Assembly: GCA_023411225.1 (NCBI GenBank) | Contig: JAEYPA010000057.1 | Coordinates: forward strand, 1-24,896 | Direction: 5' to 3' | DNA length: 24,896 nucleotides | Source: Bacillota bacterium | GTDB taxonomy: Bacteria > Bacillota > Clostridia > Lachnospirales > Lachnospiraceae | Shown here: in pieces, positions 14,030 to 22,995 of the stretch | Numbering within the stretch: the stretch's first letter is position 1 | Layout of the letters: every line of letters begins with the position of its first letter | Position numbers and translations under genes: made by a program | Notes under the pieces: model-generated | Told to the model about the DNA's origin: nothing | The model's input: only the letters and a program-made list of their open reading frames with translations | Database searches by the model: none

Positions 14030-15400
14030 ATGAAAAACATAATTCAAGAAAAATGGAGTGAGATACTAGAAGCTCTTAAGATAGAACATTCTATTTCAGA
14101 TGTCTCATTTCGGACCTGGTTACTACCACTGAAGGTATATACCGTTAATAATAATAAAGTAACAATTTTAATAGATGACGTTGTATTAGGCTCTGGAAGT
14201 ATTGATTTTATCAGTAGAAAATACGGACTTCCATTAAAGGTTGCCATTGAAGAGGTTACCGGCCAAAGTTTTGACGTCTCTTTTATTTCTTCTACGCAAG
14301 CTCAAAAAGAAGAGATTAATAATAATGCAAAAAAAGTAGAAACTACTACCTCTATTAATAAGTATCCATTTTTAAATCCTCGCTATACGTTTGATACTTT
14401 TGTAGTCGGTACCAATAATAATTTGGCACATGCAGCTTCTCTAGCTGTTGCTGAATCCCCTGCTGAAGTATACAACCCTCTCTTTATATACGGAGGAGTT
14501 GGTCTTGGAAAAACTCACTTAATGCACTCAATTGCCCATTTCATCTTAGACCACAACCCAAACAGCAAAGTTTTATATGTAACTAGTGAAACATTCACCA
14601 ATGAGTTGATTGATTCTATTCGTAATCGTAATGAGAATTCTTCTACCGCAGAATTTCGTCAAAAATATCGTAATATTGATGTTCTTCTAATTGATGATAT
14701 TCAGTTTATCATAGGAAAAGAAAGTACCCAAGAGGAATTCTTCCATACCTTTAATGCTCTTCATGAATCCAAGAAACAGATTATAATATCTTCTGATAAA
14801 CCTCCTAAGGATATTGAAACATTAGAAGAAAGACTTCGTTCCCGATTCGAATGGGGCTTAACTGTTGATATTCAGCAGCCTGATTATGAAACAAGGATGG
14901 CTATTCTTAAGAAAAAGGAAGAGTTAGATGGTCTTCAAATTGATGATGATGTTATGAAATATATTGCTACTAATGTAAAATCCAACATTCGTGAGCTGGA
15001 AGGAGCTTTAACAAAAATTGTTGCTTTATCCAGACTAAAAAACAGAGAGGTTAATGTAGAGCTAGCAGAAGAAGCTCTAAAAGATCTAATTTCCCCTAAT
15101 AATCAGAAGGACATTACTCCGGAATTAATCGTTGAGATTGTAGCAGAACATTTTAACATTACTCCGGCAGAGATTCTCTCAACAAAGAAAAGCCGTAACA
15201 TTGCCTATCCTAGGCAGGTAACTATGTACCTTTGCCGTAAACTAACTGATATCTCTCTCAATGATATTGGTAAAAAACTTGGTAACCGTGATCATACTAC
15301 AGTTCTTCACGGAATTAATAAGATAGAAAATGATATCAGCCAAGACGGAGCTCTAGAGAATACAATCTCTGTTTTAAGTAAGAAAATCTGTCCACAATAG
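14030..15400 (+). CDS. dnaA: Chromosomal replication initiator protein DnaA
   Basis: 456 residues. Domain I (about 1-80, KWSEILEALK, SFRTWLLPLK) recruits helicase loader partners, and a short linker forms domain II. The AAA+ domain III has YTFDTFVVGTNNNLAHAASL, Walker A GGVGLGKTHL, Walker B VLLIDDIQF and the arginine-finger region ERLRSRFEWGL. Domain IV ends with the DNA-binding signature RNIAYPRQVTMYLCRKLT and GNRDHTTVLHGI. It binds DnaA boxes and melts oriC. Of two adjacent ATG codons, 14030 is 6 nt from AGGGGG and preferred over 14027 (3 nt). Boxes on both sides suggest autoregulation; one begins immediately after its TAG stop. Confidence 0.98.
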   Translation: MKNIIQEKWSEILEALKIEHSISDVSFRTWLLPLKVYTVNNNKVTILIDDVVLGSGSIDFISRKYGLPLKVAIEEVTGQSFDVSFISSTQAQKEEINNNAKKVETTTSINKYPFLNPRYTFDTFVVGTNNNLAHAASLAVAESPAEVYNPLFIYGGVGLGKTHLMHSIAHFILDHNPNSKVLYVTSETFTNELIDSIRNRNENSSTAEFRQKYRNIDVLLIDDIQFIIGKESTQEEFFHTFNALHESKKQIIISSDKPPKDIETLEERLRSRFEWGLTVDIQQPDYETRMAILKKKEELDGLQIDDDVMKYIATNVKSNIRELEGALTKIVALSRLKNREVNVELAEEALKDLISPNNQKDITPELIVEIVAEHFNITPAEILSTKKSRNIAYPRQVTMYLCRKLTDISLNDIGKKLGNRDHTTVLHGINKIENDISQDGALENTISVLSKKICPQ

Positions 15401-15660
15401 TTATACACAATACAAAGTTGATATTACGTTGATAGGATGTTAGTATCCTGTTAGCACTTTTTCTTGTAAAATTTATCTGTGAATAACTTTTATTTTTTTC
15501 ACATTTTTTTTTGAAGTTATTCACATGGTTATTAAATGGACTACGCTCACTGTTTTAGAGGGCTATCGTATTTATTCACAAATTCACACCCCCTATTACT
15601 ACTGCGACTATTATTTAATAATATATTTATGAAAATTAACCACGAAGGGAGTTATACACA
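15401..15660. other. oriC, dnaA-dnaN DnaA-box cluster
   Basis: TTATNCACA boxes: TTATACACA 15401-15409, TTATTCACA as its complement at 15478-15486, TTATTCACA at 15517-15525 and 15572-15580, TTATACACA at 15652-15660. The box at 15572-15580 leads directly into the unwinding module. The last one sits between the dnaN ribosome binding site and ATG. The region has no gene of its own. It is the likely site of strand opening. Confidence 0.85.
15593..15632 (+). other. DnaA-trio tract and DNA unwinding element
   Basis: After two DnaA boxes (15572-15588, the second degenerate) and a run of five C residues comes CTA-TTA-CTA-CTG-CGA-CTA-TTA, then the AT-only tract TTTAATAATATATTTAT. On the other strand the triplets read as the 3'-GAT-type trios used by DnaA to stretch single-stranded DNA in Bacillus (the basal unwinding system). 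Spacing and direction match that model, pointing toward dnaN. Confidence 0.75.
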
Positions 15661-15661
15661 G

Positions 15662-16774
15662 ATGAAAATCATTTGTCCAAAATCAAATCTGCTAAATGGT
15701 ATAAATATCGTTTTAAAAGCAGTATCTAACAAATCTACAATGCCTATCCTGGAATGCATGGTTATAGAAGCTACTTCCTCCTATATCAAATTAATAGGTA
15801 ATGATATGGAACTAGGAATTGAGACCTTAGTAACAGGACAGGTTGTATCTGAAGGTACAGTTGCTATTAATGCGAAGGTATTTTCTGATATTATTCGTAA
15901 ACTTCCTGATAATGATATTACAATTGATGTAGACGACAATTTCCGTACAGAGATTACCTGTAGCAAAGCAAAATTTAACATTGCTGGTAAATCTTCTGAT
16001 GAATTTCCTTTCCTTCCGGAAGTAGAAAAAGATCGTTTTATTTCAATTTCTCAATTTACCTTAAAAGAAATTATTAGACAGACAGTATTTTCTATTGCAG
16101 ACAATGAAAGTAATAAGATTATGACTGGTGAACTTTTTGATATTAAGGATAATTTTCTAAAAGTAGTTTCTTTGGATGGTCATAGAATATCTATTCGTCG
16201 AATTGAACTAAAAGAATCCTATGAACCACAGAAAGTAATTGTTCCTGGAAAGACTTTAATAGAAATCAGTAAGATTCTTTCCGGAGATATGGAAGATCAG
16301 GTTCGTATCTTCATAACGAATAGACATATTGTATTTGAATTCGACGATACTATGGTGTTATCCAGATTAATTGAGGGAGAATACTACAATATCGAGCAGA
16401 TGCTTTCTAATGACTATGAGACAAAAGTAACCATTAATAATCGTGAACTATTAGAGTGTATCGATCGTGCTACCCTTTTAATTAAGGAATCCGAGAAAAA
16501 ACCTCTTATTGTCAATGTAACAGATGAGAATATGGGACTAAGAATTAACTCCTCTATTGGTTCGATGGATGAGGATATTGATATTCGTAAAGATGGTAAG
16601 GATATTCTAATAGGATTTAATCCTAAGTTTTTAATAGATGCATTGAGAGTAATTGATGACGAAGAGGTTGATATCTACATGATTAATCCTAAGGCTCCTT
16701 GCTTTATCAAGGATAAGGAAGAGACTTACATCTACCTAATTCTACCGGTTAATTTTAATGCTGCTTCTAACTAA
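15662..16774 (+). CDS. dnaN: DNA polymerase III beta subunit (sliding clamp)
   Basis: 370 residues from ATG 15662, giving the canonical start MKIICPKSNLLNGINIVLKAVSNKSTMPILECM. Three repeated clamp domains are visible: ETLVTGQVVSEGTVAINAKVF and KSSDEFPFLPEV in the first, FSIADNESNKIMTGELFDI and LDGHRIS in the second, SRLIEGEYYNIEQML and the C-terminal YLILPVNF in the third. The clamp tethers polymerase to DNA. The open frame extends back to 15536, but that part runs through DnaA boxes and trios and is not conserved protein. The ribosome binding site GAAGGGAG (15644-15651) is separated from the ATG by a DnaA box. Confidence 0.98.
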   Translation: MKIICPKSNLLNGINIVLKAVSNKSTMPILECMVIEATSSYIKLIGNDMELGIETLVTGQVVSEGTVAINAKVFSDIIRKLPDNDITIDVDDNFRTEITCSKAKFNIAGKSSDEFPFLPEVEKDRFISISQFTLKEIIRQTVFSIADNESNKIMTGELFDIKDNFLKVVSLDGHRISIRRIELKESYEPQKVIVPGKTLIEISKILSGDMEDQVRIFITNRHIVFEFDDTMVLSRLIEGEYYNIEQMLSNDYETKVTINNRELLECIDRATLLIKESEKKPLIVNVTDENMGLRINSSIGSMDEDIDIRKDGKDILIGFNPKFLIDALRVIDDEEVDIYMINPKAPCFIKDKEETYIYLILPVNFNAASN

Positions 16775-16831
16775 TTGAAAGAACATTATATTTTCTGAAT
16801 AAGGAAGAAATTGTTTTAGAAGGAGTTATTT

Positions 16832-17041
16832 ATGGACATAATTAAATTGCGAGAAGAATATATTAAACTTGGACAGGCTCTTAAGGCTGCCAATCTGGTA
16901 GGTTCAGGAGTAGAAGCCAAGATGGCAATTCAGGATGGATTAGTAAAAGTAAATGGTCAAGTAGAACTGCAAAGAGGTAAGAAATTACATGATGGTGATA
17001 TCATAGAATTTGAAAACGAGCAGGTAAAGATAGAACAATGA
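16832..17041 (+). CDS. yaaA: S4-domain RNA-binding protein YaaA (RlbA)
   Basis: 69 residues. The S4 fold is clear: IKLGQALKAANLVGSGVEAK, then DGLVKVNGQVELQRGKKLHDGDII, the RNA-binding alpha-L motif. Proteins of this kind are encoded between dnaN and recF in most Firmicutes; a role in ribosome assembly is suspected. AGAAGGAG lies upstream with normal spacing. Its stop codon overlaps the recF ATG (ATGA, 4 nt), so the two are translationally coupled. Confidence 0.93.
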   Translation: MDIIKLREEYIKLGQALKAANLVGSGVEAKMAIQDGLVKVNGQVELQRGKKLHDGDIIEFENEQVKIEQ

Positions 17042-18132
17042 TTATAGAATCCTTAGAGTTAAGTGATTATCGTAATTATGATAAATTGTCTTTGAATTTT
17101 GATAAGGGCATTAATATTTTGTATGGAGATAATGCTCAGGGTAAGACTAACATTCTAGAGGCCATGTATCTTTGTTCCACAACTAAGTCGCATCGTGGAA
17201 GTAAGGATAGAGAAGTAATTCGTCTTGGACAGGAAGAGTCTCATATAAGGATAATGACTAAAAAAGACGGAATATCTCATAAAATTGATATGCATTTAAA
17301 AAAGAATAAACCCAAAGGAATTGCTATAGATGGTATTCCAATTCGAAAATCAGGTGAGCTTCTAGGGTTTATCCATATCGTCTTTTTTTCTCCAGAGGAC
17401 CTAAGCATTATAAAAAATGGTCCTGGAGAAAGGCGACGTTTTATAGACATGGAATTATGCCAATTAGATAGGCTTTATTTATATAATCTATCTAAATATA
17501 ATAAAATTCTCACACAAAGAAATAATTTACTAAAGCAAATCAGTTTTTCCAGTTCTCTTCGTGATACTTTAGAAGTATGGGACCAGCAGTTGGTGACCTA
17601 TGGAAGAGAAGTTATTAAAGCTAGACACAAGTTTATTGAGCAACTCAATTCCATTATCCTTGAAATACATAAGAAGTTATCAGGTGGGCGTGAAGAATTA
17701 GTGATTCAATATGATCCTAATGTAACTGCTGATGTATTGGAAGAAAAATTAAAGAAGTCCAGAGACAGGGATATTCAAACTAAAACGACTTCAATAGGAC
17801 CTCATAGGGATGATATTATTTTTATGATAAATAATGTGGATATCCGTAGATATGGTTCTCAAGGACAGCAGAGAACTTCTGCGTTATCTTTAAAACTATC
17901 AGAGATTGAGTTGGTTCGTATGGTAATTAAAGATGAACCAATTCTTTTATTAGATGATGTACTATCAGAACTTGACAGAAATAGACAGACTTATCTACTA
18001 GATAGTATAGACAATATACAGACATTTGTTACATGTACAGGATTGGAAGAATTTATTAACCAAAGAATTGAGATTAATAAAATCTTTCATGTGGTGAAAG
18101 GTAATGTTAAGGAACAGATGTCTAGTAAGTGA
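17038..18132 (+). CDS. recF: DNA replication and repair protein RecF
   Basis: 364 residues. An SMC-like ATPase of recombinational repair: Walker A GDNAQGKTN (about residues 31-39), LSDYRNYDKLSLNF at the start, signature GSQGQQRTSALSLKLSE and Walker B ILLLDDVLSELD. RecF with RecO and RecR loads RecA on gapped DNA and stabilises stalled forks. It overlaps yaaA by 4 nt. The last residues (VVKGNVKEQMSSK) are family-like in position but not strongly conserved. A small reading frame starts inside the end of the gene and runs to the gyrB ribosome binding site. Confidence 0.97.
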   Translation: MIIESLELSDYRNYDKLSLNFDKGINILYGDNAQGKTNILEAMYLCSTTKSHRGSKDREVIRLGQEESHIRIMTKKDGISHKIDMHLKKNKPKGIAIDGIPIRKSGELLGFIHIVFFSPEDLSIIKNGPGERRRFIDMELCQLDRLYLYNLSKYNKILTQRNNLLKQISFSSSLRDTLEVWDQQLVTYGREVIKARHKFIEQLNSIILEIHKKLSGGREELVIQYDPNVTADVLEEKLKKSRDRDIQTKTTSIGPHRDDIIFMINNVDIRRYGSQGQQRTSALSLKLSEIELVRMVIKDEPILLLDDVLSELDRNRQTYLLDSIDNIQTFVTCTGLEEFINQRIEINKIFHVVKGNVKEQMSSK

Positions 18133-18247
18133 GGTAACTATTACTGATAGAGAGTATTCTCTATACAGAATTAAAGCTTCTGGCAAAATTGCAAAGATGA
18201 ATATTCATTTTAATGCAGGTATGCCAGGGTGTACTTGCATAAATTAG
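18104..18247 (+). CDS. Possible small ORF between recF and gyrB (47 aa)
   Basis: In a different frame from recF, ATG 18104 opens 47 codons, overlapping recF by 29 nt and ending TAG at 18245-18247. The protein starts MLRNRCLVSEVTITDREYSL and ends GMPGCTCIN. GAAAGG is only 2 nt from the ATG, a poor spacing. The stop codon overlaps the AGGAGG of gyrB, an arrangement that would couple translation if the ORF is real. It resembles no family I know and could be chance. Confidence 0.25.
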   Translation: MLRNRCLVSEVTITDREYSLYRIKASGKIAKMNIHFNAGMPGCTCIN

Positions 18248-18257
18248 GAGGATATAT

Positions 18258-19445
18258 ATGAGTGCAGAATACGGAGCAGATCAAATACAAATATTAGAAG
18301 GCTTAGAAGCTGTACGTAAAAGACCAGGTATGTACATTGGAAGTACCTCTTCCAAGGGTTTACACCATCTGGTTTATGAGATTGTAGATAATTCAGTGGA
18401 TGAGGCACTTGCTGGTTTTTGTGACACAATTGATGTAATGATTAACGAGGACAATTCCATAACAGTTATCGACAACGGTCGAGGTATACCTGTTGGTATT
18501 AACAAGAAGGCTGGACTCCCTGCTGTAGAAGTAGTATTTACTATACTTCATGCAGGTGGTAAGTTTGGTGGTGGAGGATACAAGGTATCAGGAGGACTTC
18601 ATGGTGTTGGAGCTTCTGTTGTAAATGCACTTTCAGAATGGCTTGAGGTTGTTATTTATTCCGAAGGAAAGATGTATAAGCAGCGTTATGAGCGTGGTAA
18701 AGTTGTATATCCATTAAAAGAATTCGGAGATACAAACAAGCAAGGTACTATGGTTACCTTTAAACCAGATGCTGATATATTTGAAGAAACAGTGTATGAT
18801 TATGATATTTTAAAGCAGAGATTACGTGAGATGGCTTTCTTAACTAAAAATATTAAAATCATTTTAAGGGATAAGAGAGTAGGTAAGGAGACAGAAAGAA
18901 CTTTTCACTATGAAGGCGGTATTATTGAGTATGTAGAATATTTGAATCGCCATAAGAATCCAATTTACGATAATATAATTTATTGTGAAGGCCGTAAAGA
19001 TGATGTCTATGTAGAAGTTGCTTTTCAACATAATGGTACCTATAACGAAGGAATCTATAGTTTTGTAAATAATATAACAACTCCAGAAGGTGGTACTCAT
19101 CTTGCTGGATTTAAGAATGCCTTGACTAAGGTATTTAATGATTATGCTAGAAGCCAGAAGATATTAAAGGATAACGAAACAAACCTAAGTGGTGAAGATA
19201 TTAGAGAAGGTCTTACTGCAATCGTTAGCATTAAGATTCCTGAGCCACAGTTTGAAGGACAAACGAAGCAGAAATTAGGAAATAGTGAAGCAAGAGGCGC
19301 GGTAGATAGTATCGTATCAGAGCAGCTTACTATCTTCTTAGAGCAGAATCCTGTTGTTGCCAAGATGATTGTAGAAAAATCTGTACTTGCTCAACGTGCT
19401 CGTGATGCAGCCAGAAAGGCCAGAGAACTGACAAGAAGAAAATAG
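18258..19445 (+). CDS. gyrB: DNA gyrase subunit B, N-terminal part ending at an in-frame TAG
   Basis: 395 residues before an amber codon at 19443-19445; a full GyrB has about 636. The GHKL ATPase domain is intact: EIVDNSVDEA, DNGRGIP, the lid HAGGKFGGGGYKVSGGLHGVGA, and Lys of QTKQKLGN in the transducer. The fragment ends LTRRK where homologues continue RRK-Ser-Ala-Leu-Glu. The same frame resumes without any other change and carries the catalytic TOPRIM region, so this is an in-frame stop, not a frameshift. Possible causes are a base error (TCG to TAG), a mutation, or readthrough. Alone, the fragment would bind ATP but not cut DNA. AGGAGG lies 6 nt upstream of the ATG. Confidence 0.9.
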   Translation: MSAEYGADQIQILEGLEAVRKRPGMYIGSTSSKGLHHLVYEIVDNSVDEALAGFCDTIDVMINEDNSITVIDNGRGIPVGINKKAGLPAVEVVFTILHAGGKFGGGGYKVSGGLHGVGASVVNALSEWLEVVIYSEGKMYKQRYERGKVVYPLKEFGDTNKQGTMVTFKPDADIFEETVYDYDILKQRLREMAFLTKNIKIILRDKRVGKETERTFHYEGGIIEYVEYLNRHKNPIYDNIIYCEGRKDDVYVEVAFQHNGTYNEGIYSFVNNITTPEGGTHLAGFKNALTKVFNDYARSQKILKDNETNLSGEDIREGLTAIVSIKIPEPQFEGQTKQKLGNSEARGAVDSIVSEQLTIFLEQNPVVAKMIVEKSVLAQRARDAARKARELTRRK

Positions 19446-20168
19446 GCGTTAGAAGGTCTTAGTTTACCAGGAAAACTGGCAGATTGTTCTGATAAGAATC
19501 CAAAAAATTGTGAAATTTATATTGTAGAGGGAGATTCTGCAGGTGGTAGTGCAAAAACTGCTCGATCCCGTGCAACTCAAGCGATTCTTCCTTTGCGAGG
19601 AAAGATCCTTAATGTAGAGAAATCGAGACTAGATAAGATTTTAGTCAATGAAGAGATTAAAGCCATGATTACTGCCTTTGGTACTGGTATATCAGAAGAC
19701 TTTGATATAAGCAAATTAAGATATCACAAGATTATCATTATGACAGATGCCGATGTAGATGGTGCTCATATTAGCACCCTACTATTAACCTTCTTATATA
19801 GGTTTATGCCAGATCTTATCAAAAAAGGTCATGTATATCTGGCACAACCGCCATTATACAAGGTAGAGAAAAATAAAATTATTCAATATGCTTATAGCGA
19901 TGAAGAACTTAATGCTATTTTGACGGAACTTGGTAGAGATAGTAACAATAAGATTCAGCGATATAAAGGTCTTGGTGAGATGGATGCTGAGCAGTTATGG
20001 GATACTACTATGGATCCGGAGAAGAGAGTTCTTTTACGGGTAAATATGGATGATGAAGCTACTTCAGAATTAGATGTAACCTTTAATACCTTAATGGGAG
20101 ATAAGGTTGAACCAAGACGTGAGTTTATTGAAGCAAATGCAAAATATGTTAAGAATTTAGATATCTAA
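19446..20168 (+). pseudogene. gyrB: DNA gyrase subunit B, C-terminal part downstream of the in-frame TAG
   Basis: In the same frame as the N-terminal part: ALEGLSLPGKLADC, then EGDSAGGSAKTARSR with the catalytic Glu at codon 424, the metal-binding DADVDGAH (Asp 497/499/501), and QRYKGLGEMDAEQLWDTTMDP, the GyrA-contact tail. The two parts sum to the normal length. The first in-frame start codon after the stop is TTG 19593, which would omit EGDSAGG and so cannot give an active TOPRIM domain by reinitiation. As gyrase is essential, either the TAG is a sequence error, or it is read through, or another type II topoisomerase compensates. Confidence 0.85.
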
Positions 20169-20209
20169 CACTCGGAAAAGAGTGATTCTACAAAATTGGA
20201 GGAAGTAAA

Positions 20210-22837
20210 ATGGACGAGAATATCTTCGATAAAGTGCATGATGTGGACCTAAAAAAGACCATGGAAACATCTTATATTGATTATGCCATGTCAGTTATTG
20301 CGGCCCGTGCTTTGCCAGATGTTCGTGATGGATTAAAGCCGGTACAAAGAAGAATCTTATACGCAATGATTGAATTAAATAATGGACCTGACAAACCACA
20401 TCGTAAATGTGCGCGTATTGTCGGTGATACAATGGGTAAATATCATCCTCATGGTGACAGCTCCATTTATGAAGCATTAGTTAAGCTTGCTCAGGATTTT
20501 AACACCAGATATCCTTTGGTTGATGGTCATGGTAACTTCGGTTCTGTGGATGGTGATGGTGCAGCAGCAATGCGTTATACTGAGGCAAGATTAAGTAAAA
20601 TCTCAATGGAGATGCTTTCAGATATTAACAAGGATACTGTAGACTTTATTCCTAACTTTGATGAGACTGAGAAGGAACCTGTAGTATTACCTTCCAGATA
20701 TCCTAACCTTTTGGTAAATGGTACATCTGGTATTGCCGTAGGTATGGCAACTAATATTCCTCCTCATAACCTGAGAGAAATCATCAATGCGGTTGTTAAG
20801 ATTATTGATAATCGTATAGAGGAAGATAAGACAACTACCATTGATGAGGTAATGGAGATTGTCAAAGGTCCAGATTTTCCAACCGGTGCTACCATTATTG
20901 GCCGTCGCGGAATAGATGAGGCATATCGTACTGGCCGTGGTAAGATAAGAGTACGCGCTGTTACAGAAGTAGAGCCTATGACAAACGGTAAGAGTAGAAT
21001 TATTGTAACAGAGTTACCATATATGGTAAATAAGGCTCGATTAATAGAAAAAATAGCCGAATTGGTAAGAGATAAAAAGATTGATGGTATAACAGAATTA
21101 CGAGATGAATCAGACCGGCAAGGTATGAGAATTTGCATTGAACTTCGTAGAGATGCCAATGCTAATGTAATCTTAAATCAGTTATATAAACATACTCAGC
21201 TTCAGGATACATTTGGTGTCATTATGTTAGCTTTAGTAAATAATGAGCCGCGGGTTTTAAATCTTCTTGAAATGCTTCAATACTATATCTTACATCAAGA
21301 AGAAGTAGTTACGAGAAGAACGAAATATGATTTAAATAAAGCAGAAGAAAGAGCTCATATATTACAGGGATTATTAATAGCACTTGATAATATTGATGAA
21401 GTAATCAATATTATTCGTGGATCTGCCAATGGTAACATAGCAAAAGAACGTTTAATTGAACGTTTTGGTTTATCAGATCCTCAGGCCCAGGCCATTATTG
21501 ATATGCGTCTTCGTGCACTTACCGGTCTGGAAAGAGAAAAATTAGAAAATGAATATAAAGATCTGATGGCTAAGATAGCAGAATACAAAGCAATCTTGGC
21601 AGATGAAAAGAAGCTTTTATCCGTTATTAGAGAAGAGATTCTTGTGATTGCCAATAAATATGGGGATGATCGTAGAACTTCAATCGGAATGGATGAATTG
21701 GATGTTACTACGGAAGACTTAATTCCTAGAGAAAATATAGTAATTGCTATGACTCGTATGGGTTATATTAAGCGTATGACAGTTGATAATTTCAGAAGTC
21801 AGAACCGTGGTGGCAAAGGAATTAAAGGTATGCAGACAATAGAGGAAGACTTTATTGAAGATTTATTAATGACTACAACCCATCACTATATTATGTTTTT
21901 TACCAATCAGGGTAGAGTATATCGTTTAAAAGCATATGAGATTCCTGAGGCAGGTAGAACCGCTAGAGGAACTGCAATTATTAATTTACTTCAGTTACTT
22001 CCTGGAGAAAGAATTACTGCGATTATTCCATTACGTGAGTATGATGAAAGCAGATATTTATTTATGGCAACTAAGGGTGGTATTGTAAAGAAGACGCCTA
22101 TTAGAGACTATGCTAATATTCGTAAATCTGGTCTTCAAGCAATAAATCTTAGAGAAGATGATGAACTTATTGAAGTGAAGTCTACCAATAATAAGAAAGA
22201 TATATTAATGGTTACAAAATATGGCCAGTGTATCCGTTTTAATGAACTTGATGTCAGACCAACCGGAAGAACCTCTATGGGTGTAATTGGTATGAATCTT
22301 GAACCAGGAGATGAGATTGTGGGTATGCAGATGCATACGCAAGGATCTGATTTATTAATTGTCTCAGAATATGGTTTAGGTAAACGTACGTCTATCAGTG
22401 AGTTTGGTGTTCAGCATCGTGGAGGTAAAGGTGTTAAGTGTTATAAAATCACCGAAAAATCGGGAAATGTAGTAGGTGTTAAGGCTGTTAATGAAGATAA
22501 TGAAATTATGATTATCACCAACGAAGGAATCATTATCCGAATGATGGTTGGAGGAATCTCACAAATTGGACGTAACACTTCTGGCGTGAAGCTAATGGAT
22601 ATTGATACAGATAAAGATATTGTAGTAGCAAGCATTGCTAAGGTAAGAGAAAGCGAGACTGCAGCTAGCGCTGAAGCTAATGCTATTGAAGATTTAGATG
22701 TATTGGAAACAGAGGAGCCATTAACTACTCAGGACACTATCCAGACTGAGAATGTAGATCAGCTTCAGGAGGATCGTGATATCAATCGATTACTCCAGGC
22801 AGCAGAGTTAGATAGTGAAGAAACTGAGAATGATTAA
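20210..22837 (+). CDS. gyrA: DNA gyrase subunit A
   Basis: 875 residues. The breakage-reunion domain begins SYIDYAMSVIAARALPDVRDG and has the catalytic Tyr123 in AAMRYTEA. The quinolone-determining region reads GKYHPHGDSSIYEALV, with Ser84 and Glu88, the usual susceptible form. The C-terminal beta-pinwheel contains the GyrA box as QNRGGKGIKG (near residue 530), required for negative supercoiling, and later repeats such as QHRGGKGVK. An acidic tail of about 60 residues ends the protein (ETEEPLTTQDTIQTENVDQL, LDSEETEND). AGGAGG precedes the start; gyrB ends 41 nt upstream, with a small hairpin (CACTC/GAGTG, 20169-20184) between. Confidence 0.98.
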   Translation: MDENIFDKVHDVDLKKTMETSYIDYAMSVIAARALPDVRDGLKPVQRRILYAMIELNNGPDKPHRKCARIVGDTMGKYHPHGDSSIYEALVKLAQDFNTRYPLVDGHGNFGSVDGDGAAAMRYTEARLSKISMEMLSDINKDTVDFIPNFDETEKEPVVLPSRYPNLLVNGTSGIAVGMATNIPPHNLREIINAVVKIIDNRIEEDKTTTIDEVMEIVKGPDFPTGATIIGRRGIDEAYRTGRGKIRVRAVTEVEPMTNGKSRIIVTELPYMVNKARLIEKIAELVRDKKIDGITELRDESDRQGMRICIELRRDANANVILNQLYKHTQLQDTFGVIMLALVNNEPRVLNLLEMLQYYILHQEEVVTRRTKYDLNKAEERAHILQGLLIALDNIDEVINIIRGSANGNIAKERLIERFGLSDPQAQAIIDMRLRALTGLEREKLENEYKDLMAKIAEYKAILADEKKLLSVIREEILVIANKYGDDRRTSIGMDELDVTTEDLIPRENIVIAMTRMGYIKRMTVDNFRSQNRGGKGIKGMQTIEEDFIEDLLMTTTHHYIMFFTNQGRVYRLKAYEIPEAGRTARGTAIINLLQLLPGERITAIIPLREYDESRYLFMATKGGIVKKTPIRDYANIRKSGLQAINLREDDELIEVKSTNNKKDILMVTKYGQCIRFNELDVRPTGRTSMGVIGMNLEPGDEIVGMQMHTQGSDLLIVSEYGLGKRTSISEFGVQHRGGKGVKCYKITEKSGNVVGVKAVNEDNEIMIITNEGIIIRMMVGGISQIGRNTSGVKLMDIDTDKDIVVASIAKVRESETAASAEANAIEDLDVLETEEPLTTQDTIQTENVDQLQEDRDINRLLQAAELDSEETEND

Positions 22838-22861
22838 ACATTATAAAAGATAGTGATAAAG

Positions 22862-22909
22862 GAATGCAAGCAATTCTATGGATAGATTCGTTCATAATTG
22901 CTTGCATTC
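22862..22909 (+). terminator. Probable terminator or processing hairpin after gyrA
   Basis: GAATGCAAGCAATT and its exact complement AATTGCTTGCATTC form a 14-bp stem with a 20-nt loop, 24 nt after the gyrA stop. The following sequence TATATGTCAATA is a poor T-run, so termination may be partial. Confidence 0.6.
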
Positions 22910-22995
22910 TATATGTCAATAGTGAGCCAAGCATGTAGTGAATGTTATATAATCAAATGCAGACATTGGTGAGGGAAAGAGAAAAGGAGGAGAAT

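Noticed and set aside
15434..15449. Hairpin AGGAT/ATCCT as a dnaA terminator
   Set aside because: The stem is only 5 bp and the T-rich stretch is too far downstream.
15536..15661. N-terminal extension of dnaN
   Set aside because: This part of the frame runs through DnaA boxes and trios, is not clamp-like, and the ATG at 15662 has a proper ribosome binding site and gives the canonical N-terminus.
19443..19445. TAG in gyrB as a pyrrolysine or reassigned sense codon
   Set aside because: Several intact genes in the window stop at TAG at the expected place, and the gyrase position is not a known pyrrolysine site.
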